This document shows positions 17,901 to 24,952 of a DNA stretch of 64,000 bases, piece after piece. A program made the translations under genes and the position numbers. The notes beneath the pieces were generated by a model. It had not been told where the DNA came from. It worked only from the letters and a program-made list of their open reading frames with translations, and ran no database searches. Source of the DNA: Bradyrhizobium sp. CB2312 (GTDB taxonomy: Bacteria > Pseudomonadota > Alphaproteobacteria > Rhizobiales > Xanthobacteraceae); NCBI RefSeq assembly GCF_029714425.1, contig NZ_CP121668.1, positions 5,229,501 to 5,293,500 of the forward strand, given 5' to 3'. The stretch's first letter is position 1, and the number at the start of each line of letters is the position of its first letter.

Positions 17901-18065
17901 ATGACCGAGGACGAGCAACGCAAAATCCGCGAACGTGAAGAGATCGCCGCCCGTGTCGCCGCCTTCCGTGCCACGCAGGAAAAATTCAAGCGCGAGCGTG
18001 AAGAGTATTTCGTGTCGACGCTCGACAATGCCCGCAAGGCGGAACGGCCCTCGCTCTGGCCGTAA
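17901..18065 (+). CDS. Small charged hypothetical protein
   Basis: This 54-aa, highly charged, probably all-helical protein contains TEDEQRKIREREEIAARVAA and EKFKREREEYFVSTLDNARK. AGAGGGG precedes ATG 17901 by about 8 bp. A strong bidirectional terminator follows 26 bp after the stop, supporting a real transcription unit. No family was recognised. Confidence 0.65.
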   Translation: MTEDEQRKIREREEIAARVAAFRATQEKFKREREEYFVSTLDNARKAERPSLWP

Positions 18066-18091
18066 TCACGCCTGATACCGCGCATGAAAAA

Positions 18092-18116
18092 AAGCCCGGA
18101 GCATGGCTCCGGGCTT
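18092..18116. terminator. Bidirectional intrinsic terminator
   Basis: AAGCCCGGAGC-ATG-GCTCCGGGCTT forms an 11-bp stem with a 3-nt loop. TTTT follows on plus and a seven-T run on minus, so it can end both the charged small gene (plus) and the tyrosine/glycine-rich protein gene (minus). Confidence 0.9.
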
Positions 18117-18132
18117 TTGGTTTGTTAAGACG

Positions 18133-18402
18133 CTACCAGTGACGGTAGTAGTGGTGCCGGTAATACGGTCCACCGTAATAGGCGTACGGGCCAGGGCCGT
18201 AGTCGTAATAGCCGTAGCCCGGTCCATAATAGCCGTAGGGGTGGGACGCGGCGACGGCGCCCGCGGTGATCGCGCCGGCGGCGAGGCCGAATGCGAGGCC
18301 CGGTCCGATGCCGCGGCCGCGCGCCTCGGCGGGCGCAGGCGCCGCGATCGCAGTTACGCCGACGGCCGCGACGGTGGCCAGAACTGCCAGTGTCTTCTTC
18401 AT
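18133..18402 (-). CDS. Exported Tyr/Gly/His-rich small protein
   Basis: This 89-aa protein has a signal peptide (TLAVLATVAAVGVTAIAAPAPAEA), a short hydrophobic GLAFGLAAGAITAGAVAA segment, and a tail of YGYYGPGYGYYDYG-type repeats ending YRHHYYRHW. Such proteins are frequent in Bradyrhizobium, with unknown function. ATG 18402 has GGAGGAG close upstream on minus. Confidence 0.75.
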   Translation of the reverse strand: MKKTLAVLATVAAVGVTAIAAPAPAEARGRGIGPGLAFGLAAGAITAGAVAASHPYGYYGPGYGYYDYGPGPYAYYGGPYYRHHYYRHW

Positions 18403-18580
18403 GCTCTCCTCCTTCGCGTACTCCCGACGATAACGACCAGCGCCTGCGATGGTTGCGTGCAGTGCGGAACCGGCGGCGGTCAAAAAAAATCGAGACAACG
18501 GGAACGAAAGCGCCTGACGCGGATTGACTTCACAAGTGCGGGAGCCTCCGCCATCCGGGTTGAGGCGACAGCACGAAGAA

Positions 18581-18616
18581 CCCCGTCAGCATCCTCCGCG
18601 GTGCTGGCGGGGTTTT
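18581..18616 (+). terminator. Intrinsic terminator
   Basis: CCCCGTCAGCA and TGCTGGCGGGG pair over 11 bp (one G-T) and are followed by TTTT. No protein gene lies upstream on plus between 18403 and 18580, so it either stops stray transcription or ends an unannotated short RNA. The rest of the 284-bp gap shows nothing else. Confidence 0.65.
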
Positions 18617-18686
18617 CAGTTTCACGGGAACCCATGGCAGCAGACGCAAGCTTCTGCCAGCGGGGCGGACGATCAAGGAGGAGAGA

Positions 18687-18917
18687 GTGCCGATATCCGC
18701 TTTGCTGGCGCGCATTCGCAGGCTGGTCCCCAGATCCGGCGATCAGCACTACGACGAGATCGTCCGCAGCTTCGGGGTCGGCACGCTGCGCCCGCCGCCG
18801 ACGCCGATGAGCGACGGCGAGCTCGCGCGCGCCATCGCCGAGTTCCTGAAGGAGCAGCCCTCGAGCGAATCCGTTGCGACCCTCGGCCGGCGGCTCGACC
18901 CCTCCTCCCCGCTCTGA
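18687..18917 (+). CDS. Small hypothetical protein
   Basis: This 76-aa protein opens with GTG 18687, five bases after an ideal AAGGAGG (18675-18681). It has a basic N-terminus (LLARIRRLVPRSGDQHYDE), then PMSDGELARAIAEFLKEQ. No domain was recognised. The excellent ribosome site and codon usage argue that it is real. Confidence 0.65.
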   Translation: MPISALLARIRRLVPRSGDQHYDEIVRSFGVGTLRPPPTPMSDGELARAIAEFLKEQPSSESVATLGRRLDPSSPL

Positions 18918-18986
18918 CGCAACTATCCCGGGAACCCGCGTCAGCGGCGCACGTTGGGCTAGCTTCAAGAGAAGAAGAGGCCAGTC

Positions 18987-19112
18987 ATGCCCGCATGGCT
19001 TGAAATTCTGCTCAACCTGACCGGCTATGCCGGCTTCGTGGCGCTCGCGACGGCGGGCGTCGGGTGCTCCGACGAATCCGCCGAGGATCACATCATTGGC
19101 GGCGAGCGTTAG
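18987..19112 (+). CDS. Very small one-helix membrane protein
   Basis: This 41-aa frame reads MPAWLEILLNLTGYAGFVAL and then ATAGVGCSDESAEDHIIGGE before a final R and stop. It has a purine-rich AAGAAGAGG site before ATG 18987, one hydrophobic helix and an acidic tail. Its TAG stop overlaps the TAA stop of the convergent gene at 19109. Confidence 0.5.
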   Translation: MPAWLEILLNLTGYAGFVALATAGVGCSDESAEDHIIGGER

Positions 19113-19306
19113 TTCGCGTGCGGCGCCTGGCCGGCGGTGCGCACCAGGCGGTCGGCCTTGACCGCGACGCGCGTGTCCTCGGCTTGCGGCCGCAGCGAGA
19201 AGCTGATCACCACGAAAGCGAGGCAGAACAGCGAGCCGACGATTGCGACGCGGCGGTAGGTGTGCCGGTCGCCTTGATGAAATGACGGTTCTGAAAATGG
19301 CCTCAT
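19109..19306 (-). CDS. Small single-span membrane protein
   Basis: This 65-aa protein has a polar N-terminus (MRPFSEPSFHQGDRHTYRRV), one transmembrane helix (AIVGSLFCLAFVVISFSL) and a periplasmic tail. ATG 19306 is chosen so the helix follows a short cytoplasmic leader; a start at 19354 adds 16 unlikely residues. It has a tail-to-tail stop overlap with the 41-aa gene. Function is unknown. Confidence 0.6.
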   Translation of the reverse strand: MRPFSEPSFHQGDRHTYRRVAIVGSLFCLAFVVISFSLRPQAEDTRVAVKADRLVRTAGQAPHAN

Positions 19307-19421
19307 GTCGAAATCCGCTTCTTGGCAAAGTCGTTCTTGTCCTTGCAAGAACACCTACTCTAGGCAGCGGCGCGCGCAACGCGATTGGGCTTTTAACCTA
19401 ACCAAATAGGGTTATCCCCTT

Positions 19422-19450
19422 TGGCGCAAGCTTTCGTTAGGAGCTTGCGC
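19422..19450. terminator. Hairpin without T-tract downstream of the GrlR-like gene
   Basis: GCGCAAGCT and AGCTTGCGC pair across a 9-nt loop immediately after the 3' end of the GrlR-like gene on minus. It may act as a transcription end or an mRNA-protecting hairpin. There is no U-run. Confidence 0.4.
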
Positions 19451-19457
19451 GCGCGGT

Positions 19458-19823
19458 TCAGATGTCGGCGAGCCGCTTCAGCGTCGCGCGAAAGCTCAGG
19501 CTGCGATTGCCGCCGACCAGCACGGTGCCGAACACCTCGGCCTCGTCGTCGCGATACGTCCCGGAAAAGCCGCTCGTGGCCTCCTGCCCGCCGAACAGCG
19601 GCCGCACGAAGGCATCCTCGAACGGCGTATGCTGGTTGGTGGCAAGCTCGCCCTTCCAGGTCCCGCTGTTCGAACCGCCCTCGCCCACTCTGTACGACCC
19701 ACGCGACCAGAAGTAAGGCCCGCCGCCAAGCAGCGCGCCGTCACGCAGGATCAGGATGCCGCTGTCGCGGCCCTTCACGCCGTCGAGCATGTGGATGTGG
19801 ATGGAATAAAGTCCGTTCTTCAT
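19458..19823 (-). CDS. GrlR-family regulatory-like protein
   Basis: This 121-aa protein begins MKNGLYSIHIHMLDGVKGRD. Together with SGILILRDGALLGGG and ATSGFSGTYRDDEAEVFG this is the signature of the GrlR superfamily, named for a type III secretion regulator but widespread in rhizobia with no secretion genes nearby. It is probably a small calycin-like beta-barrel in the cytoplasm. ATG 19823 begins the conserved domain exactly. Confidence 0.75.
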   Translation of the reverse strand: MKNGLYSIHIHMLDGVKGRDSGILILRDGALLGGGPYFWSRGSYRVGEGGSNSGTWKGELATNQHTPFEDAFVRPLFGGQEATSGFSGTYRDDEAEVFGTVLVGGNRSLSFRATLKRLADI

Positions 19824-19930
19824 GGCCGGCGCCCGCGCATCCGGACGATAGCTCCGGACATGACCAGCGTCGAGGCGAAAGGACGGCGGCTCGGAGAGTG
19901 CAGCGACCGGTTTTGTTCCAGCTTCGCTTA

Positions 19931-19993
19931 CATTTCGTTCTCGAAGAACGAATCGGAATCGCAGAAATCGGCGTGGAGCAGGTCTTAACGATT
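19931..19993 (+). repeat. 63-bp dispersed repeat, copy 1
   Basis: The unit starts CATTTCGTTC and contains AAGAACGAATCGGAATCG and TAACGAT. It aligns without gaps to 20293-20355 with roughly 50 of 63 bases the same by eye. Confidence 0.75.
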
Positions 19994-20031
19994 CGTTTGC
20001 ACGCAAACGAGCATGCCCTCTCTGCCGCCGA

Positions 20032-20172
20032 TCACCTCGCCTCTTCGAACCTTCGTGATGGCGGCGGCATCTGCGGCACCGACGGCCTACCTTTGCGCAA
20101 CCGCGGATGCCGGTCGTACCAGAACAGCTTGGCGATCTCGACGAACATCTCGACAAACCAGCACGCATCCAT
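20032..20172 (-). CDS. Small hypothetical protein between two repeat copies
   Basis: This 46-aa frame reads MDACWFVEMFVEIAKLFWYD then RHPRLRKGRPSVPQMPPP. An aromatic amphipathic N-terminus is followed by a basic proline-rich tail. GAGGGAG lies 6-8 bp before ATG 20172. It might be a membrane-associated peptide. The 350-bp stretch from here to the next gene holds only repeat copy 2. Confidence 0.45.
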   Translation of the reverse strand: MDACWFVEMFVEIAKLFWYDRHPRLRKGRPSVPQMPPPSRRFEEAR

Positions 20173-20292
20173 GTCGCTCTCCCTCGCGCATGTTTCTACG
20201 CGAGGCCTTGAGGACGCGACCGTGCGAAGCATCACGCTGCTTCGTTCTGAGACACGCGCGCCGGCAGGCACGAGATGTTCTGCATCCGACTC

Positions 20293-20355
20293 CATTTCGT
20301 TCGCAAAGAACGAATCGGAATCGAGAAAATCAGTGCGGAGCGACTCCTAACGATC
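20293..20355 (+). repeat. 63-bp dispersed repeat, copy 2
   Basis: Second copy of the CATTTCGTTC...TAACGAT unit, in the same orientation as copy 1 and 362 bp away. The two bracket the 46-aa gene. No target duplication was found at the edges. Confidence 0.75.
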
Positions 20356-20525
20356 GGTGAAGCACGCATCATCACACCGCAATCGACGGCAATTCTCTGT
20401 CGACAGGAATTCCACGACGACCGCGTCATCGCGATCGCAGCTCGCGCCTCATCGATGGGCCCGTCAGGCGCGTAACCGAAACGAGATCGCGCCTGACGGA
20501 TGTCGCGGCTTTCGCCGACGCCGAA

Positions 20526-20663
20526 TCAAGCCGCCCGCTTGCCTTTGCCCTTCTCGGAAAAGCATTCCAGGATCTGGATGCGGAGCTCTTCTGCCGCGGG
20601 GCCCTCGACCTTCCGCAGCTCGTTCCAGAGCCTGATCACTTCGCGCTGTTTTTCGACGGTCAT
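20526..20663 (-). CDS. Small helical protein
   Basis: This 45-aa protein reads MTVEKQREVIRLWNELRKVE and then GPAAEELRIQILECFSEKGK before a basic GKRAA end. It is predicted to be two charged helices. The ribosome site TTTGGAGGTG sits 5 bp before ATG 20663, among the best in the window, so the gene is likely real despite its size. No family was recognised. Confidence 0.65.
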   Translation of the reverse strand: MTVEKQREVIRLWNELRKVEGPAAEELRIQILECFSEKGKGKRAA

Positions 20664-20778
20664 GAGTCACCTCCAAAGCTGATGACTCGACTAGAACAAA
20701 ATGAGAACAAAAAGTCCAGTCCCCGGCGCGCGATTTCAGTGGACGCCGCATTGAACCTTTTGGCGGTCGCGCGGACCC

Positions 20779-20863
20779 ATGAATGCTGGGGATTTCAGCG
20801 CCCAGTCAATACGGCAGCGCCGCCTGACGAAGATACTCCGTCGACGCGGCGCTGTTGCTTTTT
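20779..20863 (-). repeat. Dispersed repeat with core GGCGCTGAAATCCC, copy 2
   Basis: This segment aligns with 13948-14026 in opposite orientation. Its core GGGATTTCAGCGCC (20789-20802) is also mirrored at 20903-20916 by GGCGCTGAAATCCC, giving a perfect 14-bp inverted repeat about 100 bp apart, just upstream of a terminator. Confidence 0.55.
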
Positions 20864-20935
20864 GGATTTTCAACCTTAAGTTAAAGGTACGGCCGACGGC
20901 CAGGCGCTGAAATCCCATCGCCGTCGGCGAGAAGG

Positions 20936-20960
20936 CCCCGTGCGAAAGCGCGGGGTTTTT
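20936..20960 (+). terminator. Strong intrinsic terminator
   Basis: CCCCGTGC-GAAA-GCGCGGGG is an 8-bp stem closed by a GAAA tetraloop and followed by TTTTT. No plus-strand protein gene lies upstream since 20664, so it may terminate a small RNA made from the repeat-containing stretch 20700-20935. The rest of the 20664-21176 gap holds the 20973-21016 palindrome and a decayed arm A copy. Confidence 0.8.
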
Positions 20961-20972
20961 CTTGTGGAGCGC

Positions 20973-21158
20973 CTAGAGCATTTTCGGTTCTGATTGAATC
21001 AGAACCGAAGCTCTAGATTCTTGCCGGTTCGCGTGAAGAAAACGCGTCAAAACACATCCACTTCGCTCGAAAACGCTCTATGGCATGATCCGGAACCGGA
21101 GGGCCGCGTCAGCGCAAAGTGCGCAGCGGCTTTCCGAAAAGATCATGCTCAAACAAGA
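20973..21158. repeat. Palindrome plus decayed arm A of the composite repeat
   Basis: CTAGAGCATTTTCGGTTCTG (20973-20992) pairs with its mirror ending AGCTCTAG at 21016. Further right, GGCATGATCCGGAAC...AAAGATCATGCTCAAACAA (21082-21155) is a diverged form of arm A and linker of the composite repeat, with extra bases in its loop. Confidence 0.65.
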
Positions 21159-21176
21159 ATCCAAGGGATGGCCGGA

Positions 21177-21473
21177 TCAGACCGCGTCCTTGGCGACCTT
21201 GAGCGGCGAGGCCTTCACCGACTTGCTGGCCGGCTTGGCGGCAAACTGCATCGGCTCCTTGGTGAAGGGATTGACGCCCATCCGCGCTTCGGTGGCGGGC
21301 TTGTTCACGACCGACATCTTCACGAAGCCGGGAATGACGAACTCGCCGGACTCGTTGAGCTCCTTGTAGCCGACCGTCGCCATGTACTCGATCACCGACT
21401 TCACGTCGTTCTTCGAGATCTGCGTGCCTTCCGCAATTGCATCGATCAATTGGGTCTTGGTCATCTTCGCCAT
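21177..21473 (-). CDS. HU-family DNA-binding protein
   Basis: This 98-aa protein has the HU/IHF fold: MTKTQLIDAIAEGTQISKND, VKSVIEYMATVGYKELNESG, then FVIPGFVKMSVVNKPATEAR and GVNPFTKEPMQFAAKPASK (the DNA-wrapping arm and the family GxNPxT block). It is a nucleoid-associated histone-like protein. The C-terminus is a little extended (SVKASPLKVAKDAV). Confidence 0.92.
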   Translation of the reverse strand: MAKMTKTQLIDAIAEGTQISKNDVKSVIEYMATVGYKELNESGEFVIPGFVKMSVVNKPATEARMGVNPFTKEPMQFAAKPASKSVKASPLKVAKDAV

Positions 21474-21773
21474 ATTTGAATTCCTTCTGTGCGCGCGAGC
21501 AAACCCTGCTCAAGGACGCGGTCGAACCCGCGGGTCGCGCGCTTCTGATTCATGCCGGTGGTCATGAAGTGACGCGGCTTAGACCGCATCGGGGCCCAAA
21601 ACGCAAGCCGGGGCTCTCCGGGATGAGGCCTCGCTTTGCGGCAAAATCTGGGCCGTCGGAGCCCGTCGAATGCGGGTGCACATCAAATGCGCGCGTCGAG
21701 TCGATAAATGCGGCGCGTCGAGTCGATCCCGCCGCCGGGCCGCATCTTGCGATGGGCGAGCTGTCAGACCCGA
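21474..21773. other. 300-bp gap with no gene seen
   Basis: This stretch separates the HU gene from the next minus-strand gene. The only pattern noticed is a near-tandem GCGCGTCGAGTCGAT at about 21690 and 21717. The HU promoter is expected at its left end, but no clear -35/-10 pair stands out. Confidence 0.4.
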
Positions 21774-22067
21774 CTACTCTCGTTCATCGTAGCGGTCGCA
21801 GCGTGCATCGCCCCGCTTGACGTCGCTCGCGAGCTCGTCGAGCGGCGGGGTGCATCGAAGCAGCGAATATTTGTCGTTATAGGGCGCGGGCTGACGCCGA
21901 CACACACTCGCGCCGATCGGGACCTGGATGGCCTGGGTCCCGACGGTGTAGAAGCAATTGTCCGATTTCGGATCAGGCTTTTTCTCATCAGGCGCTTTCG
22001 CAGCGTCCTGCGCCAACGCCGGCGTCAGACCGAGCGCCAGGAACGCAATCACGACAGCTTTTCGCAC
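21774..22067 (-). CDS. Exported cysteine-containing hypothetical protein
   Basis: This 97-aa protein starts at GTG 22067 with GGAGAG upstream. It has a signal peptide (VVIAFLALGLTPALAQ), a Lys/Asp/Pro linker (AAKAPDEKKPDPKSDN), then CFYTVGTQAIQVPIGASVC and two more cysteines, suggesting two disulfides. Periplasmic, function unknown. Confidence 0.6.
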   Translation of the reverse strand: MRKAVVIAFLALGLTPALAQDAAKAPDEKKPDPKSDNCFYTVGTQAIQVPIGASVCRRQPAPYNDKYSLLRCTPPLDELASDVKRGDARCDRYDERE

Positions 22068-22257
22068 GGCCGCTCTCCGCTATTTGCCAGTTGAAAGGAT
22101 ATCCCAAGTTCGATGGGCGAGATATTCAATTCGCACGCCGTCCCCGCGAGGGCTCACCTCATCGTGAAACCTGTGACTCGAATAAAATTGTTCAGACTTC
22201 AGTAACCTAACGGCTCCAAGCTCCGCGTCAGTATCGTTGCGTTGGAGTACCCCCAAA

Positions 22258-22560
22258 GTGCTGGATTTTCACGAGCTGCGTGAACTCGCGGCTGACGTTC
22301 GTATTTTCGTCGACGTCGCCGAAGACAAGGCCGAAGCCCTCAGAGCCGTCATCGCCGCCTATGACGTGGTGCTGGCGATTTTCCCCACCCGGGAGGGCAT
22401 GGGCCTGCACGTCATCAAGGGCAAGGAGATCCTCGACAGGATCGCAACATCGCGGACGAGCGCGATGTACAGCCACACCGCCATCGCGGTCCCCGACCTC
22501 GAGCATGCCGAAGTGCTCAAGCACCTGACGGCTCCGGACGAGCAGCGGATTGCGGCCTAA
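22258..22560 (+). CDS. Conserved small cytoplasmic hypothetical protein
   Basis: This 100-aa protein begins at GTG 22258 with GGAG 10 bp upstream. Alternating helix/strand segments (ELAADVRIFVDVAEDKAEAL, VLAIFPTREGMGLHVIKGKE) suggest a compact alpha/beta fold. No family was recognised. A perfect GC-rich hairpin follows 10 bp after the stop. Confidence 0.55.
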   Translation: MLDFHELRELAADVRIFVDVAEDKAEALRAVIAAYDVVLAIFPTREGMGLHVIKGKEILDRIATSRTSAMYSHTAIAVPDLEHAEVLKHLTAPDEQRIAA

Positions 22561-22570
22561 CTTTCGCAAA

Positions 22571-22598
22571 GCCGCCGCTCGAGGTGACGAGCGGCGGC
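22571..22598. terminator. Hairpin after the hypothetical gene
   Basis: GCCGCCGCTCG-AGGTGA-CGAGCGGCGGC is an 11-bp perfect stem between convergent genes. The T-tract is weak, so it is a likely but unproven terminator. Confidence 0.6.
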
Positions 22599-22628
22599 CT
22601 CGCATTTGTTCGCGGTAAGCTCGAAAGA

Positions 22629-22964
22629 TCAGCCGCCCGGCGGCTTGTAGGACGAGCGCAGCTTGGCCGCGTTCTGCCGCACCTGCTTGATCTCGTCCTG
22701 GGTGAACAGCCGCATCAGCTTCACGTTCTGCAACGTGCCCGCCGTGACGGTCAGGCCGGAGATGGCCGGTGCCGCAGTCGGATCAGGCACGTCGAAAATC
22801 ACGAGAACGCCGGGTCCGTCGGCGGCGACGCTGTACATCGAGACCAGCTTGCCGCCGGCCGCCTCGATCAGCTTGGCTGCCGCCTCCTGACGATTGGTCG
22901 TCGGGTTTTCAAGAATGGCATTGAGAGCGCGTTGCGTGTATTGCCCCGTAAGACAGAAATGCAT
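22629..22964 (-). CDS. GYD-domain protein
   Basis: This 111-aa protein begins MHFCLTGQYTQRALNAILEN. With AAAKLIEAAGGKLVSMYSVA and DGPGVLVIFDVPDPTAAPAI it matches the GYD family, small ferredoxin-like folds of unknown role. The canonical G-D dipeptide region reads ADGPG here. ATG 22964 begins the domain. It is a soluble, stand-alone gene. Confidence 0.8.
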   Translation of the reverse strand: MHFCLTGQYTQRALNAILENPTTNRQEAAAKLIEAAGGKLVSMYSVAADGPGVLVIFDVPDPTAAPAISGLTVTAGTLQNVKLMRLFTQDEIKQVRQNAAKLRSSYKPPGG

Positions 22965-23213
22965 GGCTGTCGTCCTTCTGAAATCATGAAAACGCGCATC
23001 GTGACGAGCTAGATCGTCACGACGGTGGGGTCTGAAAATGATGGAGTTATTGCCCGCCGTGGGCACAAACGCCGCCAGGTACTGACGCGGTTTCGGCACA
23101 CCGCGTTGGCGGCTCGCTTGCACGCTACATCAGCGGGCGGGCGTGTAAAAGACGGTTTCGCTCGTCGGCCGGTTGCAACGCGGCACCATCGCACCTTCGC
23201 AAGTCGCCTCCGA
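22965..23213. other. Gene-free stretch before the miniature element
   Basis: I see no supported gene between the GYD gene and the element at 23222. Frames here carry Arg/Gly-rich composition typical of non-coding high-GC sequence. Confidence 0.4.
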
Positions 23214-23477
23214 CATTCACGCAGGGCAATCGCATATGGCTTGCACGATGCGGCGGCATCGGCACTGGGCTCCCTCTCCCGCTTGCGGGAGAGGGTTGGG
23301 GAGAGGGTGTCTCCGCAACGGGATAATCCCCAAGAGGAAAGAGCCCTCACCCGCCGCGCTCGGGACGATGCTTCGCATCGCCCGGGGCGCGTCGGCCTCT
23401 CCCGCAAGCGGGAGAGGCGGAGCAAGCCCGCAGACAATCCTCGTGAAATCCATATGCGATCGCCCTACCCATTCACG
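23214..23477. mobile_element. Miniature inverted-repeat transposable element with 8-bp target duplication
   Basis: Terminal inverted repeats AGGGCAATCGCATATGG (23223-23239) and CCATATGCGATCGCCCT (23450-23466) match at 16 of 17 positions. They bracket about 210 bp containing CTCTCCCGCTTGCGGGAGAG palindromes and no gene. The 8-bp CATTCACG flanks it on both sides (23214-23221 and 23470-23477) as a direct repeat, the mark of transposition. Since no transposase is encoded, it must have been moved in trans. Confidence 0.8.
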
Positions 23478-23510
23478 GGGCTTCGGTGCGATGTCCGGAA
23501 GAGATGCGCG

Positions 23511-23837
23511 CTAGGATCGTGCGCTGGCTGCCGGAATTGCACCTGCAAGCCCGAGCTGCAAGGCCCCGACGACACTCACGTCACGCATCAAGAGGCCCGC
23601 GCCGCTCGCAAGCACGTAGCCGGACAGAGCCGTCAGAAGCACGCGGGACAAATGACTCTTCCGCCTGAGCAGCCAGTCCACGAGAGCTGTCGCTAGCGCC
23701 GGCGTGATGCCGACCAGATATCCTCTCAAGATCATGCCGGGCAACATGCCGGCAACCAGCGTGTCGTCGTCGAATGCGTCCAGGAGCAGCATCGCGATCG
23801 ACGGGAACATCAAGACGAAAACAAGAAGCCGCCGCAT
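23511..23837 (-). CDS. Small integral membrane protein
   Basis: This 108-aa protein has an N-terminal helix (LLVFVLMFPSIAMLLL), a second around MLPGMILRGYLVGITPALAT, and two weaker ones toward the C-terminus. It starts MRRLLVF, a start shared by several rhizobial proteins of unknown function. No catalytic motif is visible. Confidence 0.6.
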   Translation of the reverse strand: MRRLLVFVLMFPSIAMLLLDAFDDDTLVAGMLPGMILRGYLVGITPALATALVDWLLRRKSHLSRVLLTALSGYVLASGAGLLMRDVSVVGALQLGLAGAIPAASARS

Positions 23838-24062
23838 GGAAGCTCGTGGGACTTTCTGAAGATGCGCTTTGGTCGACTCGCATTCGATGCCGGTTCATGT
23901 TGGGCGATGTCGGCCACGTTGAGGGACGGCGTCGATGGTGTGCACTGTCACGGTAGTTCCGTCACGACTTCGGTTCCTCGCAAGCGCATCGCTGCAATGA
24001 TCTGTTCGCGGGAACAGTCCGTGTTCGCGCGAATTGACTCCCCATAAGATGAGGAGATCGCG

Positions 24063-24239
24063 ATGAGCGTTGAAGGTAAAGCGAAGGAAGCGGCCGGTTA
24101 CGTCAAGGAAGAGCTGCACGAGCACGGCAAGTCCCCCGAGAGCCAGAAGAAGGCGCAGGAGGGGCGTGACCTCAGAAATGAAGGCCGCGTCGAGGACGGA
24201 AAGCCGCCGAAGACGACGAAGCCCGGCACCGGTCACTAA
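24063..24239 (+). CDS. CsbD-like stress protein
   Basis: This 58-aa hydrophilic protein reads MSVEGKAKEAAGYVKEELHE then HGKSPESQKKAQEGRDLRNE. The G-K-x-K-E-A-x-G start is the CsbD-like pattern, usually linked to general stress. GAGGAG lies 7 bp before ATG 24063. The TAA stop is the first three bases of a composite palindromic repeat. Confidence 0.75.
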   Translation: MSVEGKAKEAAGYVKEELHEHGKSPESQKKAQEGRDLRNEGRVEDGKPPKTTKPGTGH

Positions 24240-24341
24240 AGCATGATCCGGAAAAGTGCGAAGCGGTTTTCCGGAAAGATCATGCGTAAACAACAACCCA
24301 AAGCGCGATGACGCTTCATCCAAATCTCATCGCGCTTTAGA
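24237..24341. repeat. Composite palindromic repeat (arms A+B), copy 2
   Basis: Order and sequence are as in copy 1: TAAAGCATGATCCGG... arm A, linker GTAAACAACAACCC, then arm B ending CATCGCGCTTTAG. It begins inside the stop codon of the CsbD-like gene and ends inside the last codons of the membrane-protein gene on minus (24327). Confidence 0.88.
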
Positions 24342-24764
24342 CTGTTTTTCGAAGGCCGCTCCCGCAATGTCGGGGGCGGCCTTTTCCTTGTCAAACCTTC
24401 CCGTCGCTCGCAGCGGGATCCATGATCCCAGCACGACAAGGATCGCAGTGGCTGCGACCAGGACATACTTCACCGGATGCTCCGACGAGTCGAGCGAGCC
24501 TTCGATCGGAAGGTAGGGAAGCATCATGTCGATGGCGAACGAGATGAAGATCAGCGCAGCCAGGCCGCCGATGACCGAGGCGATGACGCCGGCGATCCAG
24601 TTCACCACACCGCGCGGGCCCGACCTCGCCTCGTGGGCCGCCACGGCCCACGCGATTAGGACCAGGATCGCCATGACGGTCGTCACGCCGCCGACGCCGG
24701 ACGCCGGCCCGAAGCGCTCCTCCAGCAGCATGGCCGCAATCGCGTATAGGATGATCGACGTCAC
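24327..24764 (-). CDS. Membrane protein, last gene of a five-gene small-membrane-protein run
   Basis: This 145-aa protein has about four helices (SIILYAIAAMLLEERFG; VMAILVLIAWAVAAHEA; WIAGVIASVIGGLAALIFIS; YVLVAATAILVVLGSWIPL). No family was recognised. It starts 12 bp after the stop of the 54-aa gene upstream. Its last residues (EKQSKAR) are encoded inside a dispersed repeat, so the natural C-terminus may have been replaced. Confidence 0.65.
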   Translation of the reverse strand: MTSIILYAIAAMLLEERFGPASGVGGVTTVMAILVLIAWAVAAHEARSGPRGVVNWIAGVIASVIGGLAALIFISFAIDMMLPYLPIEGSLDSSEHPVKYVLVAATAILVVLGSWIPLRATGRFDKEKAAPDIAGAAFEKQSKAR

Positions 24765-24776
24765 GGCGCTCCCTCC

Positions 24777-24941
24777 TCAGTGACCCAGCAAACAGGCGGT
24801 GAAGCCGATCGCGATGAAGCCGAGGCAGATGATGACGGTTGCGATTTCGACGGCGTTTTCCAGACCGAAGAATTTAATGACGGCGCTCGCTGCGGCAGAC
24901 AGGAGCATTTCCAGAATCGCGCTGATCAGGCTTTGAATCAT
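24777..24941 (-). CDS. Small hydrophobic protein
   Basis: This 54-aa protein reads MIQSLISAILEMLLSAAASA, a short amphipathic stretch, then VEIATVIICLGFIAIGFTAC. It has two hydrophobic segments. It begins 11 bp after the previous stop on the same strand. No family was recognised. Confidence 0.6.
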   Translation of the reverse strand: MIQSLISAILEMLLSAAASAVIKFFGLENAVEIATVIICLGFIAIGFTACLLGH

Positions 24942-24952
24942 TCCGAGCGCCG

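Noticed and set aside
20682..20879. 65-codon frame on plus starting inside the promoter region of the 45-aa gene
   Set aside because: It has no ribosome site, crosses a dispersed repeat, and is of mixed composition. A non-coding transcript is a better explanation for the terminator downstream.
23260..23430. Possible CRISPR-like repeats (CTCTCCCGC / GCGGGAGAG)
   Set aside because: The repeats are inverted, irregularly spaced and lack spacer-size periodicity. They are palindromes inside a miniature transposable element.
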